From Brevibacillus panacihumi W25 (GTDB taxonomy: Bacteria; Bacillota; Bacilli; Brevibacillales; Brevibacillaceae), in contig NZ_KI629786.1 in assembly GCF_000503775.1 (NCBI RefSeq), positions 207,501 to 250,000 on the forward strand: a DNA stretch of 42,500 nucleotides. Direction: 5' to 3'. A program made the position numbers and the translations under genes. Below the pieces are notes generated by a model. That model saw nothing but the letters and a program-made list of their open reading frames with translations, was not told the origin of the DNA and ran no database searches. Shown here one piece after another: positions 26,839 through 34,864 of this stretch; within the stretch, counting starts at the first letter, position 1; each line of letters begins with the position of its first letter.

Positions 26839-26985
26839 CTAGGGGATTGCTTGGTCAATCCAGGAAACGGCGCGATCACGCAATCCTCCTTCTCCGACAA
26901 CTGAACTGTTTACCTCCGACATGCTGGATACGATAATGCCAAGCGTAATCACGAGGCACATCAATATCGAAAAAAGCTTTGTCAT
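26839..26985 (-). CDS. Tad locus A: 48-aa pilin-like peptide
   Basis: A small gene with an excellent ribosome binding site (AAGGAGGGGG, 6 nt before the ATG) that overlaps the tadC stop. The product begins MTKLFSILMCLVITLGIIVS, one hydrophobic segment, then a short polar tail (SSVVGEGGLRDRAVSWID, ending in Pro). It stands directly after tadC, the place where flp stands in locus B. It is related at the N-terminus to the 66-aa protein that follows. Best guess: the major pilin or exported peptide of locus A; this is inference. Confidence 0.65.
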   Translation of the reverse strand: MTKLFSILMCLVITLGIIVSSMSEVNSSVVGEGGLRDRAVSWIDQAIP

Positions 26986-26999
26986 GGATCGCCCCCTCC

Positions 27000-27839
27000 T
27001 TATGTCAAATATTTATCCAAAATTTCCGTCAATAGCTTGTACCAAGGAAACATCGCTACCAGCAGACCGATGTAGAAAGCGGGATAGACGATCACACTAT
27101 ATCCGATTCCCAACGATTTAATTTTCTTGCGATGGCGAAACATGCGGCGATGATCAACCGCCCATTCCAGGCGCTGCATCGTCAAGCCGAGCTGCGCATC
27201 GCTGAGTTGTTCGATCGTGCGCATGCCAGAGACCAGAATTACCGCATCATCTACACCAAGTTTTTGTTTGAAATTTTCCAATGCCTCTACAGGGTCTTTG
27301 TTCCACTCCGAGATCGTTGGGATGTATTCCTTAAGAAGCCTCGTCGGCCTTGCAGCCTTGACCATTGCACTGTAGACCGGAACCTGATTTTCAAGCAGCG
27401 TCACATAGCGATTGATAAACCGGGCAATGTCCGTGCTTAATATTTCCTCTCTGCGCCCTGCCCACATTTTCAATCCTAAATACGGCAGCAGAAAACTACC
27501 CGCAGCAGCCAAACACATGGACAAGACGGGAAAAGACTCTACTCGGCCAACCCACACCCACATCACTGTCAGTACACAGACAGCACTGCCAGAGATCACT
27601 TGAGCAAATACCCACTCCGGTTTTCCCCATCCAAAAGGTCTTCCAGCACGTGACAGTAATTTCTCCCACTGCTCCTCATCGTTGGAATGAACAGCCTTCT
27701 CCCATTTGCCCCACCATGCGGAAGAGATGAACAGCTTTGGCTTCTGCGCGTGAACCAGGTACTTTCCAATCGAGAATGCCATGATAAAAATAAAGAGGGA
27801 ACCGAGCGCCAAACAGATGTACAACGTTACCAGAGGCAT
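27000..27839 (-). CDS. tadC: Tad locus A: TadC-like inner-membrane platform protein
   Basis: A type II secretion F-domain protein that would form the assembly platform with TadB. The 279 aa have spans near 5-27, 80-100, 105-125 and 245-268, with the T2SSF-like cytoplasmic helices between (SMVKAARPTRLLKEY in sense, MRTIEQLSDAQLGLTMQRLE near 205-225). Similarity to the locus B TadC is low. The ATG overlaps the tadB stop by 1 bp (TAATG). The family call rests on size, topology and position in the operon. Confidence 0.7.
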   Translation of the reverse strand: MPLVTLYICLALGSLFIFIMAFSIGKYLVHAQKPKLFISSAWWGKWEKAVHSNDEEQWEKLLSRAGRPFGWGKPEWVFAQVISGSAVCVLTVMWVWVGRVESFPVLSMCLAAAGSFLLPYLGLKMWAGRREEILSTDIARFINRYVTLLENQVPVYSAMVKAARPTRLLKEYIPTISEWNKDPVEALENFKQKLGVDDAVILVSGMRTIEQLSDAQLGLTMQRLEWAVDHRRMFRHRKKIKSLGIGYSVIVYPAFYIGLLVAMFPWYKLLTEILDKYLT

Positions 27840-28738
27840 TAACGAAACCTCCTTCCCCAGATGAAGGCTAGCAGAATGGAAAGAAGCCAGACCGTCACTG
27901 CGATTGCAAGAATCGCCTGACCATCAGGTGTAAAGAAATAGAGACGGTAGGAGTCCTGCAGCAAACTTTGGTTGTACGGAATCAGCAGGACGCAGATAAC
28001 GATGACGATCAACAAACTAATCCAGATCGAATGAATCTCGCTGTCCCGCTCCTCTTTTTCGTCCTGTTGGATGAACATTTCGTTGGTCAATCGATTTAAT
28101 GGGGACTGAATTTCCTCGGTCTCGCCTTCCAAGCCGCTGGCGATATACATCGCAAAGTCATATGCCCATGGATGGTGAAGCCGATCCGCAAATGCCTCCA
28201 CTGCTTTCACAGGGTCTCCACCATCAGCCAAGGCGTTGTTTAATAGCAGTAAGTCCGGCAATAATTCCTTGGGACACTCTTCGATCATTTCCCGAAAGGT
28301 CAGGATAATATTTTTGCGACTGTTATAGTAGCGGGCGAAAAGATCGACAAATTGGCAAAAAGAATTGATTTTCTTGTTCATCACTACGGTATAACGGGCA
28401 TAAAGCAGTAGTGTAGGAAGAAGGAAAAACAGCAAAAACAGCGATAGGGAAACAATGAGATTGCCCAATAAAATCCCTGCTGTAAAACCTGCCACGCCAC
28501 CGGTCAAAGAATAAAGCAGGCAAGCTTCCGGGGTCCCCCCTACTACCTTGCACCAGCGATCGTATCCTTCATAGAGCACACGTCCGGTCTCGTAATTCAA
28601 TAGCCTTTCGCGCCAGACAGCCACCGTTCGAGGGAATAGCATTTTGGGAGTAGACCAGCTTCTGTACAGGTACAAGCCCAGAAAGTAGAAACCGCAAAGC
28701 AGGCTAAGAAACATCGGCAAGAGTAAGAGGTGCTTCAT
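27839..28738 (-). CDS. tadB: Tad locus A: TadB-like inner-membrane platform protein
   Basis: Partner of the TadC-like protein. The 299 aa have an N-terminal span (3-22), a long double span near 85-125, a cytoplasmic helical part (CQFVDLFARYYNSRKNIILT at about 147-166; an LEGETEEIQSPLNRLTNE stretch near 215-232) and two C-terminal spans. The pattern of short N-span, cytoplasmic helices and paired spans is that of T2SSF proteins in Tad systems. Translation is coupled to cpaF by ATGA. Divergent, but position and topology agree. Confidence 0.72.
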   Translation of the reverse strand: MKHLLLLPMFLSLLCGFYFLGLYLYRSWSTPKMLFPRTVAVWRERLLNYETGRVLYEGYDRWCKVVGGTPEACLLYSLTGGVAGFTAGILLGNLIVSLSLFLLFFLLPTLLLYARYTVVMNKKINSFCQFVDLFARYYNSRKNIILTFREMIEECPKELLPDLLLLNNALADGGDPVKAVEAFADRLHHPWAYDFAMYIASGLEGETEEIQSPLNRLTNEMFIQQDEKEERDSEIHSIWISLLIVIVICVLLIPYNQSLLQDSYRLYFFTPDGQAILAIAVTVWLLSILLAFIWGRRFR

Positions 28739-30084
28739 AGCTGTCTGCCCAGATCAGTCAGACGTAGCTCCCTTAGTACATCCAGATCTGCTTTTCCTAC
28801 GTAGCACATGTATTCCGTAAGATGGGCATCCAACATTTTCCCTGTCCATTCATACTCGCCAGTCGCCATATGACGAACGACCAAAGGGACGGAATCGACA
28901 CGATGAAACGTATCATTCCATTGTGTCACGTGGATCGCGTCTATGAATCGATGTCCGTTGTTTCGGTAGGTAAGCGAGTTGACAAAATTCACTGCTCTGC
29001 TAATCCTCTCCTGTGTCAGTTCTACGCTGCGCCCGCCATACTGATAGACCAAATCCGTCAAATCTTGCAGCGCCTTGTGAGGAAACCGCTCATGCATTGC
29101 CCCGATCGTAGCGTCGGTACCCCTGACGCCGGCATTGATAAAGTGATAGGCTTCAATTGGCTCCCTAATCTCACCAATCAGGATCGTGTTTGCTGTCGAG
29201 CGATAGATATCTTTGAAGCAGTGGGCCAGATCAATGCCTATCTCCTCGACATTTTGCAATTCAATCACTTCACCCGGCCACACATCGCCAAAACGCATCT
29301 CATGTTCACTCTCAAATATCGTGACGTATTCCGTCAAAGGATCTTTTAGCTTCAGCATGCATAACATCAGCGTGGTTTTCCCAGCAGCCATAGGCCCGAT
29401 TACCAATACATTGGCTCTTCCGTATACTTGTTGCTCGATCAACATTTGGACCTTTTCATCAAACGTGGGAAACGGTTGTGTTCTCAGATTGTCCAAGGAA
29501 AAGGTCGGTGTCGTAAAACGCCGGACTAGAATGGTCGGCACTCTCGAGTAGGGAAAGGTAAACATCGTCAACCTGGCTTTTAATGAATCCAAATACCCGC
29601 TCAACCGCGGCTTTTTCTCATTAAAAGATAAGCCAGCTGTATTTGTCAGCTTTTGCTGAAGAGTCTCAACTTCTCTCCACCCCGGCTTGTAGGAAAGGAA
29701 TTTCTTTACGCCTTGCTCCATATACGCCACATTGCGGTTCGCTGATATGCGCACCTCCTCCACCCAAGGGGACAGATGCAGGACCGCGTCCAGGATCCCC
29801 CAGCCATAGGTAGCAAAGGTAAGCCCTTCATATCCATTGACGTGGGGTAAAATCTCCTCCGTCACAGGCCGCTTGATAATTTCCTCAAAATAATGCTGTA
29901 AGCGAAGGATGATATGATTATGACTATCTCTGTCCCCTTGTTCCGCCAGCGCGAGAATACGTTGCATTTCCAGCTTTTCTTCTTTGGTGTTGCCAAAATG
30001 GTTTAAATAATCTCGCGCGGCCTGCTTGATCTCCTCTACATTCTGCAAAGATACGGGAATCAGGGGTTCAGCCAATATCTTCAT
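28735..30084 (-). CDS. cpaF: Tad locus A: CpaF/TadA-type secretion ATPase
   Basis: The motor of locus A. The 449 aa hold a secretion-ATPase core: Walker A GPMAAGKTTL at 230-239, the acidic box TIFESEHEMRF at 255-265, Walker B ILIGEIRE at 301-308 and the His box GAMHERFP at 328-335. Compared with the locus B ATPase the Walker A loop is less glycine-rich and the acidic box uses Glu-Ser-Glu where B has Glu-Asp. The N-terminal domain is also different. All catalytic elements seem present, so it is probably active. The gene overlaps both neighbours by 4 bp. Confidence 0.88.
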   Translation of the reverse strand: MKILAEPLIPVSLQNVEEIKQAARDYLNHFGNTKEEKLEMQRILALAEQGDRDSHNHIILRLQHYFEEIIKRPVTEEILPHVNGYEGLTFATYGWGILDAVLHLSPWVEEVRISANRNVAYMEQGVKKFLSYKPGWREVETLQQKLTNTAGLSFNEKKPRLSGYLDSLKARLTMFTFPYSRVPTILVRRFTTPTFSLDNLRTQPFPTFDEKVQMLIEQQVYGRANVLVIGPMAAGKTTLMLCMLKLKDPLTEYVTIFESEHEMRFGDVWPGEVIELQNVEEIGIDLAHCFKDIYRSTANTILIGEIREPIEAYHFINAGVRGTDATIGAMHERFPHKALQDLTDLVYQYGGRSVELTQERISRAVNFVNSLTYRNNGHRFIDAIHVTQWNDTFHRVDSVPLVVRHMATGEYEWTGKMLDAHLTEYMCYVGKADLDVLRELRLTDLGRQL

Positions 30085-31202
30085 CGAGTCAACACCACAC
30101 TATTCGTTACATGTTCTGTTTTTATGATTTCCTCTAAGCTGTTTTTATAGATCTTGGGAGGAAATATCTCCTCCACCAGTACACTGCTGCTGCGCTGCGA
30201 TTGCATCAATCGGCTCTCCGAAATACGAGGTACAACGCCGTAAACGTCTACATCTTCCCCGATCCGATAGGGGTGTCCTTTATCCAAATGGCTGAGCAGC
30301 ACCTCGCAGGTGATCCCCCGGCTCTTCCACGTATGTATCCATTCTTTCGCGCTCTCGATGCTAAATGGATCCGCCCTGACAAACAGAAGGATGCGGCTTG
30401 CCAAATGCATCATCCGGTGCAACGTCTCGGACTCTGGAAAACAATAGCCCCAGTCCACATAAACGTAGTCGAACTGTCTTCGCAAAACTTCTATCATGTT
30501 GGAGAGTTCCGCACTTTTCCATTTGTTTGCCGCATGAGCGTAATACAGATTTGCCATATGCTCGCTCTGTTTGCAAATCCTTGCCCAGTTGCGCTTGCCA
30601 GCCGTTTTTACATCCAAAAAATCAGGGCGAAAGAGGGCTAATTGATGATGCTGTAGCTTGAAAAAGCGGGTTAAATCTGGCTTGGCGCCATTCATATCAA
30701 GGACCAGAATCTTTTTGTCCGGGTTGTGCTTTGCCAACAGGACAGGGAAATTGATACAAAAGGTAGTAATCCCAGAAGCGCCGTAACTCATCATGGCCGT
30801 GACCTGTCCCTCGCCGTTCATGCTTGGCGTTTCAGAGTCCGCTTCTGCAAAACCGAGAACAAGGCTGATCTGTTCGCGGATTTCCGTTTGGGAAAGATTA
30901 GCCGACAACAAATACACACCTTGCAGCGGCATTTCTTCCACGACCTGTTGGATCTTTTTCTCATCCCGATAAAGCGGAATGATGATGAGCGGTGTATGTA
31001 CAGGCAATTCGGCCCGCACAGCGGGAAGCCACTCCCAGACAGGATCGGTGAACATTTCTGAGAACAGGATAACCGAGTCTGGCTGATAGAGATCGACGAG
31101 GCGAGAATACTCTCCTGCAGACTCAGCTACCAATGCCTCTACGTTTTCTGGCAAATACGTTTTTGCCAATGACTTCATCACATAACAGACTAGTATTTTC
31201 AT
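30081..31202 (-). CDS. Tad locus A: CpaE/TadZ-like protein with degenerate P-loop
   Basis: A 373-aa protein in the place of TadZ/CpaE, the ParA/MinD-like factor that positions the pilus. An N-terminal receiver-like domain (about 1-118) lacks a clear phosphoacceptor. Next is a MinD-like fold, with the strand-loop region MMSYGASGITTFCINFP at 137-153 where a true TadZ has YGPKGGVGKT. The lysines of the deviant Walker A motif are absent. VLVLDMNGAKPDLTRFF near 166-182 matches the switch I strand and YVYVDWGY near 250 the Walker B strand. It is probably a non-hydrolysing structural homologue. Coupled to cpaB and cpaF by 4-bp overlaps. Confidence 0.75.
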   Translation of the reverse strand: MKILVCYVMKSLAKTYLPENVEALVAESAGEYSRLVDLYQPDSVILFSEMFTDPVWEWLPAVRAELPVHTPLIIIPLYRDEKKIQQVVEEMPLQGVYLLSANLSQTEIREQISLVLGFAEADSETPSMNGEGQVTAMMSYGASGITTFCINFPVLLAKHNPDKKILVLDMNGAKPDLTRFFKLQHHQLALFRPDFLDVKTAGKRNWARICKQSEHMANLYYAHAANKWKSAELSNMIEVLRRQFDYVYVDWGYCFPESETLHRMMHLASRILLFVRADPFSIESAKEWIHTWKSRGITCEVLLSHLDKGHPYRIGEDVDVYGVVPRISESRLMQSQRSSSVLVEEIFPPKIYKNSLEEIIKTEHVTNSVVLTR

Positions 31203-31990
31203 GAGGTTGATTCCTCCGAAACCATAATGTGACCCACTTGCAGCATCCCGTATGCCATCGCCTCTGTTATTTTCATGTACTGCTGATCGGTCAAATTAAA
31301 GCCCACATAAGCCGGTAAAGCAGTGGGCTGTACACGATAATCCCGATATCTTTTTTCCGCATTCAACATGGGTTGTTCACGTGTACCACCATGGAAGATC
31401 GAATCCATTTGGTCAGGTGACGGCAACAGATTGGGCTTCAACGTATAAATTTCAATTCCATTGCTGTCGCGGACACTGACCAGCTGACTTTCAAACAATA
31501 AATCTGCCGTGTCATTGCTCTTGTGGAAATGGTGAGGGGGAGGATAGTCTTCCAGCTCATGGATGGACTTGTACTTCACCCAGATTTTCACGTAATCGCC
31601 TTTTCGCAGTTCCGTCAGCGGCTGGATATTCATCAGCGGAAATTCATACCTGCCTTCTCCAATCTCTGGCAAAAGCTGCTGTTCCGTCAATTTTGTGCGC
31701 AAGAGCTGCTCTCCTGGATACATGGTTTGAACGCTTCTTTTCCCCACTACCTGTTCGATCTCACGGACAGAGTCTGGAAGGATTTCATCCACCGATTCCT
31801 GAACCAGCACCACATCATCGCGCGTAATGGGTTCAAATGGGGAGATTTCTTTTCCCTGTGCTACTTTAACGACTGGCGCAAAAAGCTTTTTGGCTGCCAA
31901 GGCATCAATGTATTGGGTAGCGGCGTAGAACGAAGCTCCCGCGAGCAAAAATGAGACCACACAAATGAGTACCACCGTTTGTTTTTTCAT
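31199..31990 (-). CDS. cpaB: Tad locus A: CpaB-like SAF-domain protein
   Basis: A 263-aa protein with an N-terminal span (about 5-26) followed by a SAF-type domain: PVVKVAQGKEISPFEPITRD at about 40-59 and VVGKRSVQTMYPGEQLL near 80. CpaB/RcpC proteins stabilise or gate the pilus outside the membrane. The C-terminal half is unlike the locus B CpaB. It is coupled to the MinD-like gene before it and the TadZ-like gene after it by ATGA overlaps. Confidence 0.8.
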   Translation of the reverse strand: MKKQTVVLICVVSFLLAGASFYAATQYIDALAAKKLFAPVVKVAQGKEISPFEPITRDDVVLVQESVDEILPDSVREIEQVVGKRSVQTMYPGEQLLRTKLTEQQLLPEIGEGRYEFPLMNIQPLTELRKGDYVKIWVKYKSIHELEDYPPPHHFHKSNDTADLLFESQLVSVRDSNGIEIYTLKPNLLPSPDQMDSIFHGGTREQPMLNAEKRYRDYRVQPTALPAYVGFNLTDQQYMKITEAMAYGMLQVGHIMVSEESTS

Positions 31991-32862
31991 AGCATCCTTC
32001 CTTTACAAGCGTTCACCAGTGGATGAAAACACGTTTCTTCCTCTGGATAGCGTTCCAGCAGAAGGCTGCCTTTCGCTTGAGCCAATGAGATCTTCTCTCC
32101 GTCAAATTGTGGCAAAACCGCGTGTATGGTAGCGCAATTGGCTTCTGTATTCCACAAAGAGAGCGTGCCTTCTACTTTTTTCTTCATGCCTGATCGTGAA
32201 AGGCGATCATTCCATTTATTCGCGACCCACATCATTTTGTGACCTGCAAGATTCCACCAAGGCGGAGCGGATTCCATGAGAAACAAGCGAGTCAGCCGTG
32301 CAAAGTCGGTGTCAAAGATGACCCAAATTTCGTCTGCAAAGTCCAGTATTCGAGTAGCTTCAGCTTCTCGCCAACGAGATGAGAGATCTATCACAACCAC
32401 TGAACTTTCTTTGTTTGTACGTAATAACCAATCAGCGATGTCTATTTGAGGTGTATGATGGTGAAGATATGGAGGCTTGATCTGGATGCGAAGATAGTTA
32501 TCTTGCATAAGGAGCACAGCTGCGGATGAGTGTTTCATGCTTGTTTTCGCTCGTCGTTCGAAATCGAGTGAAAAATAGTAATATGAAGCGGAGCCAGGCA
32601 TCTCACAAAGCGTAACCGGTATGCCCTGGCTTGCGAGCGAGTAGGCGACATTGCCAGCCACAAAACTGGCGCCTGCCTGTTCATAAAGACTTGTCACTGC
32701 AATGCACTTACGGTTGATAGTTTGGTGCTGTTCTTCGACCTGCGGTGCGGCCAGTTTGATCTTCAACAGATTCCATTGTCGTTCTTCCTCACGGGTTTGC
32801 GTGTATTCTTGCTGTTCCAATTCACGAAACCGGGAGACGAAACGACTCATTTGATCTAACAT
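31987..32862 (-). CDS. Tad locus A: second MinD/ParA-fold protein, P-loop lost
   Basis: A 291-aa soluble protein. After a charged helical N-terminus (1-50) comes a MinD-like Rossmann core: IAVTSLYEQAGASFVAGNVA at 54-73 corresponds to the P-loop strand and helix, but no Gly-Lys-Thr/Ser is present. SVVVIDLSSRW near 150-160 is the Walker B strand, and WVIFDTDFARLTRLF is a typical helix-strand pair. It may be a duplicated, catalytically dead partner of the TadZ-like protein encoded two genes on. Locus B has no counterpart. The fold assignment is by eye. Confidence 0.6.
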   Translation of the reverse strand: MLDQMSRFVSRFRELEQQEYTQTREEERQWNLLKIKLAAPQVEEQHQTINRKCIAVTSLYEQAGASFVAGNVAYSLASQGIPVTLCEMPGSASYYYFSLDFERRAKTSMKHSSAAVLLMQDNYLRIQIKPPYLHHHTPQIDIADWLLRTNKESSVVVIDLSSRWREAEATRILDFADEIWVIFDTDFARLTRLFLMESAPPWWNLAGHKMMWVANKWNDRLSRSGMKKKVEGTLSLWNTEANCATIHAVLPQFDGEKISLAQAKGSLLLERYPEEETCFHPLVNACKGRML

Positions 32863-32863
32863 A

Positions 32864-33622
32864 TCAGCCTACCTGCGTGTCTTTTAATTTGCTTTTGCTT
32901 GAGATGTACTTTTTAAACTTCTCCACCATTTCGCGAAGTGTCAACGTCTTGCGGTGGTAATAGTAAATCTTCCTTAGACGTTCCCGCTCCTGCGACGTCA
33001 GTTCGGGCTTCAACTGGCTTGCTTTTTCTACCAGCAATGCTAATTCCACGTTGTTGGGTCTTCCTCTCCGCGGTGGTTTAGCGAATAATTGCTGCTGCTT
33101 TTTTTGAAAGGCATTGGGGTATTCGACAAGCCACATATCGACCAATGTTTCGATGTCTTCCAAAGAACGTATCCCCAGCTTCATCAGGTACTTAAAATAA
33201 TTGGGCAAGGCGCGCTCATTTCGATAACCACTCTGCCAGCGAGCGATAAAGCCTGTGGGAAGAGTCAGCAGCTTGGTAACATCACGAATCAGATCTGCAC
33301 GATTTTGAGACTGATACTCCACAATCGCCTCTTTCACGAGATTAAACAGAATCTCGTGAAAATTCGCATCCCTCGAGTCGCAGCCATACTGGATCATATA
33401 CCACTCGTCTACTGCCTTATCAAAATCTCTGCGACAATTCGTCAGATTCAATTGATCCAGGTGTTCGTAGAACTTTTCCAAATCAAACTGATGTACAAAG
33501 GCTTCCTGGTAATTGCCAAAGACGAAAGCAATAAACGATTCCTTTAAACGATCCAACGACACTAAACAATTTGTCTCTTCATAGCAGAGGTTGACCAAAT
33601 CGACAGCATTCTTTGCCAACAC
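32864..33622 (-). CDS. First gene of Tad locus A: possible DNA-binding protein with AT-hook
   Basis: A 252-aa soluble, largely helical protein of no family I recognise. Near the C-terminus KPPRRGRPNN (183-191) has the RGRP core of an AT-hook, followed by charged helices (TSQERERLRKIYYYHRKTLT at 209-228) that could form a helix-turn-helix. The start is GTG behind a near-perfect ribosome binding site (GGAGGTGAT). A promoter lies about 45 bp upstream, and the MinD-like gene starts 2 bp after its stop codon. First place in the operon plus a DNA-binding motif suggest a regulator of locus A; this is inference. Confidence 0.6.
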   Translation of the reverse strand: MLAKNAVDLVNLCYEETNCLVSLDRLKESFIAFVFGNYQEAFVHQFDLEKFYEHLDQLNLTNCRRDFDKAVDEWYMIQYGCDSRDANFHEILFNLVKEAIVEYQSQNRADLIRDVTKLLTLPTGFIARWQSGYRNERALPNYFKYLMKLGIRSLEDIETLVDMWLVEYPNAFQKKQQQLFAKPPRRGRPNNVELALLVEKASQLKPELTSQERERLRKIYYYHRKTLTLREMVEKFKKYISSKSKLKDTQVG

Positions 33623-33665
33623 GGCAAATCACCTCCATTTTTTTACAATTAAAACATTAATAGAC

Positions 33666-33694
33666 ATTTTGCAACATCTTTCGGCACTCGTCAA
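33666..33694 (-). promoter_or_regulatory. Probable promoter of Tad locus A
   Basis: On the minus strand: -35 TTGACG (33689-33694), 17 bp, -10 CAAAAT (33666-33671, 4 of 6 matches). It lies about 45 bp before the GTG of the first gene and after a hairpin that ends the previous gene. Confidence 0.5.
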
Positions 33695-33720
33695 ATCATT
33701 TCTTTGAGAAATTTGAGAGG

Positions 33721-33750
33721 GTCGTCTCACACGCATCCGTGCAAGACGAC
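33721..33750 (-). terminator. Hairpin after the 93-aa gene
   Basis: GTCGTCT (33721-33727) pairs with AGACGAC (33744-33750), extended inward by five more pairs with two G-U. It starts 11 bp past the stop. The T-run after it is poor (CCTCTCAAATTTC), so termination may be weak. Confidence 0.5.
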
Positions 33751-33761
33751 TCCCGAGAGAG

Positions 33762-34043
33762 TTACTCTACTGTGAAATAGAGTTCCTCTCCTGTTGCGAG
33801 CAAAAGGGCTATTCTCCCCGCTCGCTCCATGACGGTCGGAGCACTCTCCATCACCACTGCCCCGTCATTCAGTACTACTCTGCTTCCAAATCTGTTGACC
33901 GTGTCGATCTGGAAGGCTACCAGCGGGATTCTTTCCAACGAAAGATACCTGCCTGGCTTGTGCTTCTGGTAGCGAACCCGCCTGCCCAAAAGCTGCTCCA
34001 CATCTGTAGAGCAAACATCGTGGTGAGCCTCTACTGTTGCCAT
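33762..34043 (-). CDS. Hypothetical protein, 93 aa, between the two Tad loci
   Basis: A small soluble protein with no membrane span. The ATG at 34043 is 8 nt after AAGGAGG; a TTG two codons before it is less likely. The sequence is rich in beta-type segments (YLSLERIPLVAFQIDTV near 33-49, then RVVLNDGAVVMESAPTVM, and IALLLATGEELYFTVE at the end). No family is recognised. It has a good ribosome binding site and a following hairpin, so it is probably a real single gene. Its place between the Tad loci suggests, but does not show, a link to them. Confidence 0.6.
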   Translation of the reverse strand: MATVEAHHDVCSTDVEQLLGRRVRYQKHKPGRYLSLERIPLVAFQIDTVNRFGSRVVLNDGAVVMESAPTVMERAGRIALLLATGEELYFTVE

Positions 34044-34151
34044 GCGCAACGCCTCCTTCTCTCACCTGTAGAGTACGGCCGTTTCATCTGCTTATAAGCC
34101 AATGAAACTATCCCCAAGGTAAAAAAAGACAGAAGGTGCACGCAAGTTTTT

Positions 34152-34769
34152 TTAGTAATCTTTCCAAAGGACTGGATCATTGAGGATCGGATACATCTCC
34201 GTAACCATGTCAAAAGGGGAAAAATAGAGCGTATCAACAAGAATTTTGAGCCTGTGCTTCTTTAAAATGGAGTAGGCTCTTTCTGTTTTCCCAAATATTT
34301 GGGGCAATACATAGATGTCGCGTTCCCCCATGAGTTCATAAAACATGTAATCGAAGCAAATTTTCGCCCGTTCCTCGCCTTTCACACTTTGAAAGTAAAG
34401 CGGAGGAAAATGGCGGCGAATGCCTGCGAGAACTTCTTTGTACACCCAGAGAACCCTCTCCTCCTCGGATAGTTTGGGGAGATATGGGTAGGCGAAATCC
34501 ACCAGGTAGTACACATCGTTCGGCTTCGCTTCGATCGGTGGTTCGATGTATTCCCTTACCAGATGCAGTTTGAGATCCTTTACGTCTTTGAGGCTCAATT
34601 CACGACGAGCTTGCTCCGGCGTCCAGTTTTTCACGTTTTCGATGGCATACCGTAGGACCAGCTGGACTTTTTGCTTGCGATACTGCGCATCTTCAAACTC
34701 GTACGGGGAAAAACGCTTCTGCTCACCCGAGAGGATGCGTTTGTACCGTTCCACGATTTTAGATGGCAC
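34152..34769 (-). CDS. Unrecognised 205-aa soluble protein (DUF4046-like by eye)
   Basis: A helical, charged protein. The N-terminal stretch ERYKRILSGEQKRFSPYEFE (7-26), a middle NWTPEQARRELSLKDVKDLK and a tail with ILKKHRLKILVDTLYFSPFD remind me of the DUF4046 repeat family of Bacillales, but I cannot confirm it. No catalytic motif is seen. The start is GTG after GGAGTGAGGG. A possible extended -10 (TGATAATTT, 34810-34818) lies upstream. It stands alone between the two Tad loci, with a 108-bp gap after it. Confidence 0.65.
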   Translation of the reverse strand: MPSKIVERYKRILSGEQKRFSPYEFEDAQYRKQKVQLVLRYAIENVKNWTPEQARRELSLKDVKDLKLHLVREYIEPPIEAKPNDVYYLVDFAYPYLPKLSEEERVLWVYKEVLAGIRRHFPPLYFQSVKGEERAKICFDYMFYELMGERDIYVLPQIFGKTERAYSILKKHRLKILVDTLYFSPFDMVTEMYPILNDPVLWKDY

Positions 34770-34830
34770 TGTTCCCTCACTCCTATACCCGCTTTTGATA
34801 GATGAGACTAAATTATCATGTCAGGTTAGG

Positions 34831-34857
34831 ACAAAAATAATAGGGAAGCAGCCTTCC
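34831..34857 (-). terminator. Weak terminator at the end of Tad locus B
   Basis: On the minus strand GGAAG-GCTG-CTTCC (34844-34857) is followed by CTATTATTTTTG, 7 bp past the last locus B stop. The stem is only 5 bp, so the call is weak, but position and T-rich tail fit. Confidence 0.45.
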
Positions 34858-34864
34858 AAAAAAG

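Noticed and set aside
34031..34240. A 69-codon minus-strand frame with a short hydrophobic part between the Tad loci
   Set aside because: It overlaps the end of the 205-aa gene and the start of the 93-aa gene and has no ribosome binding site.
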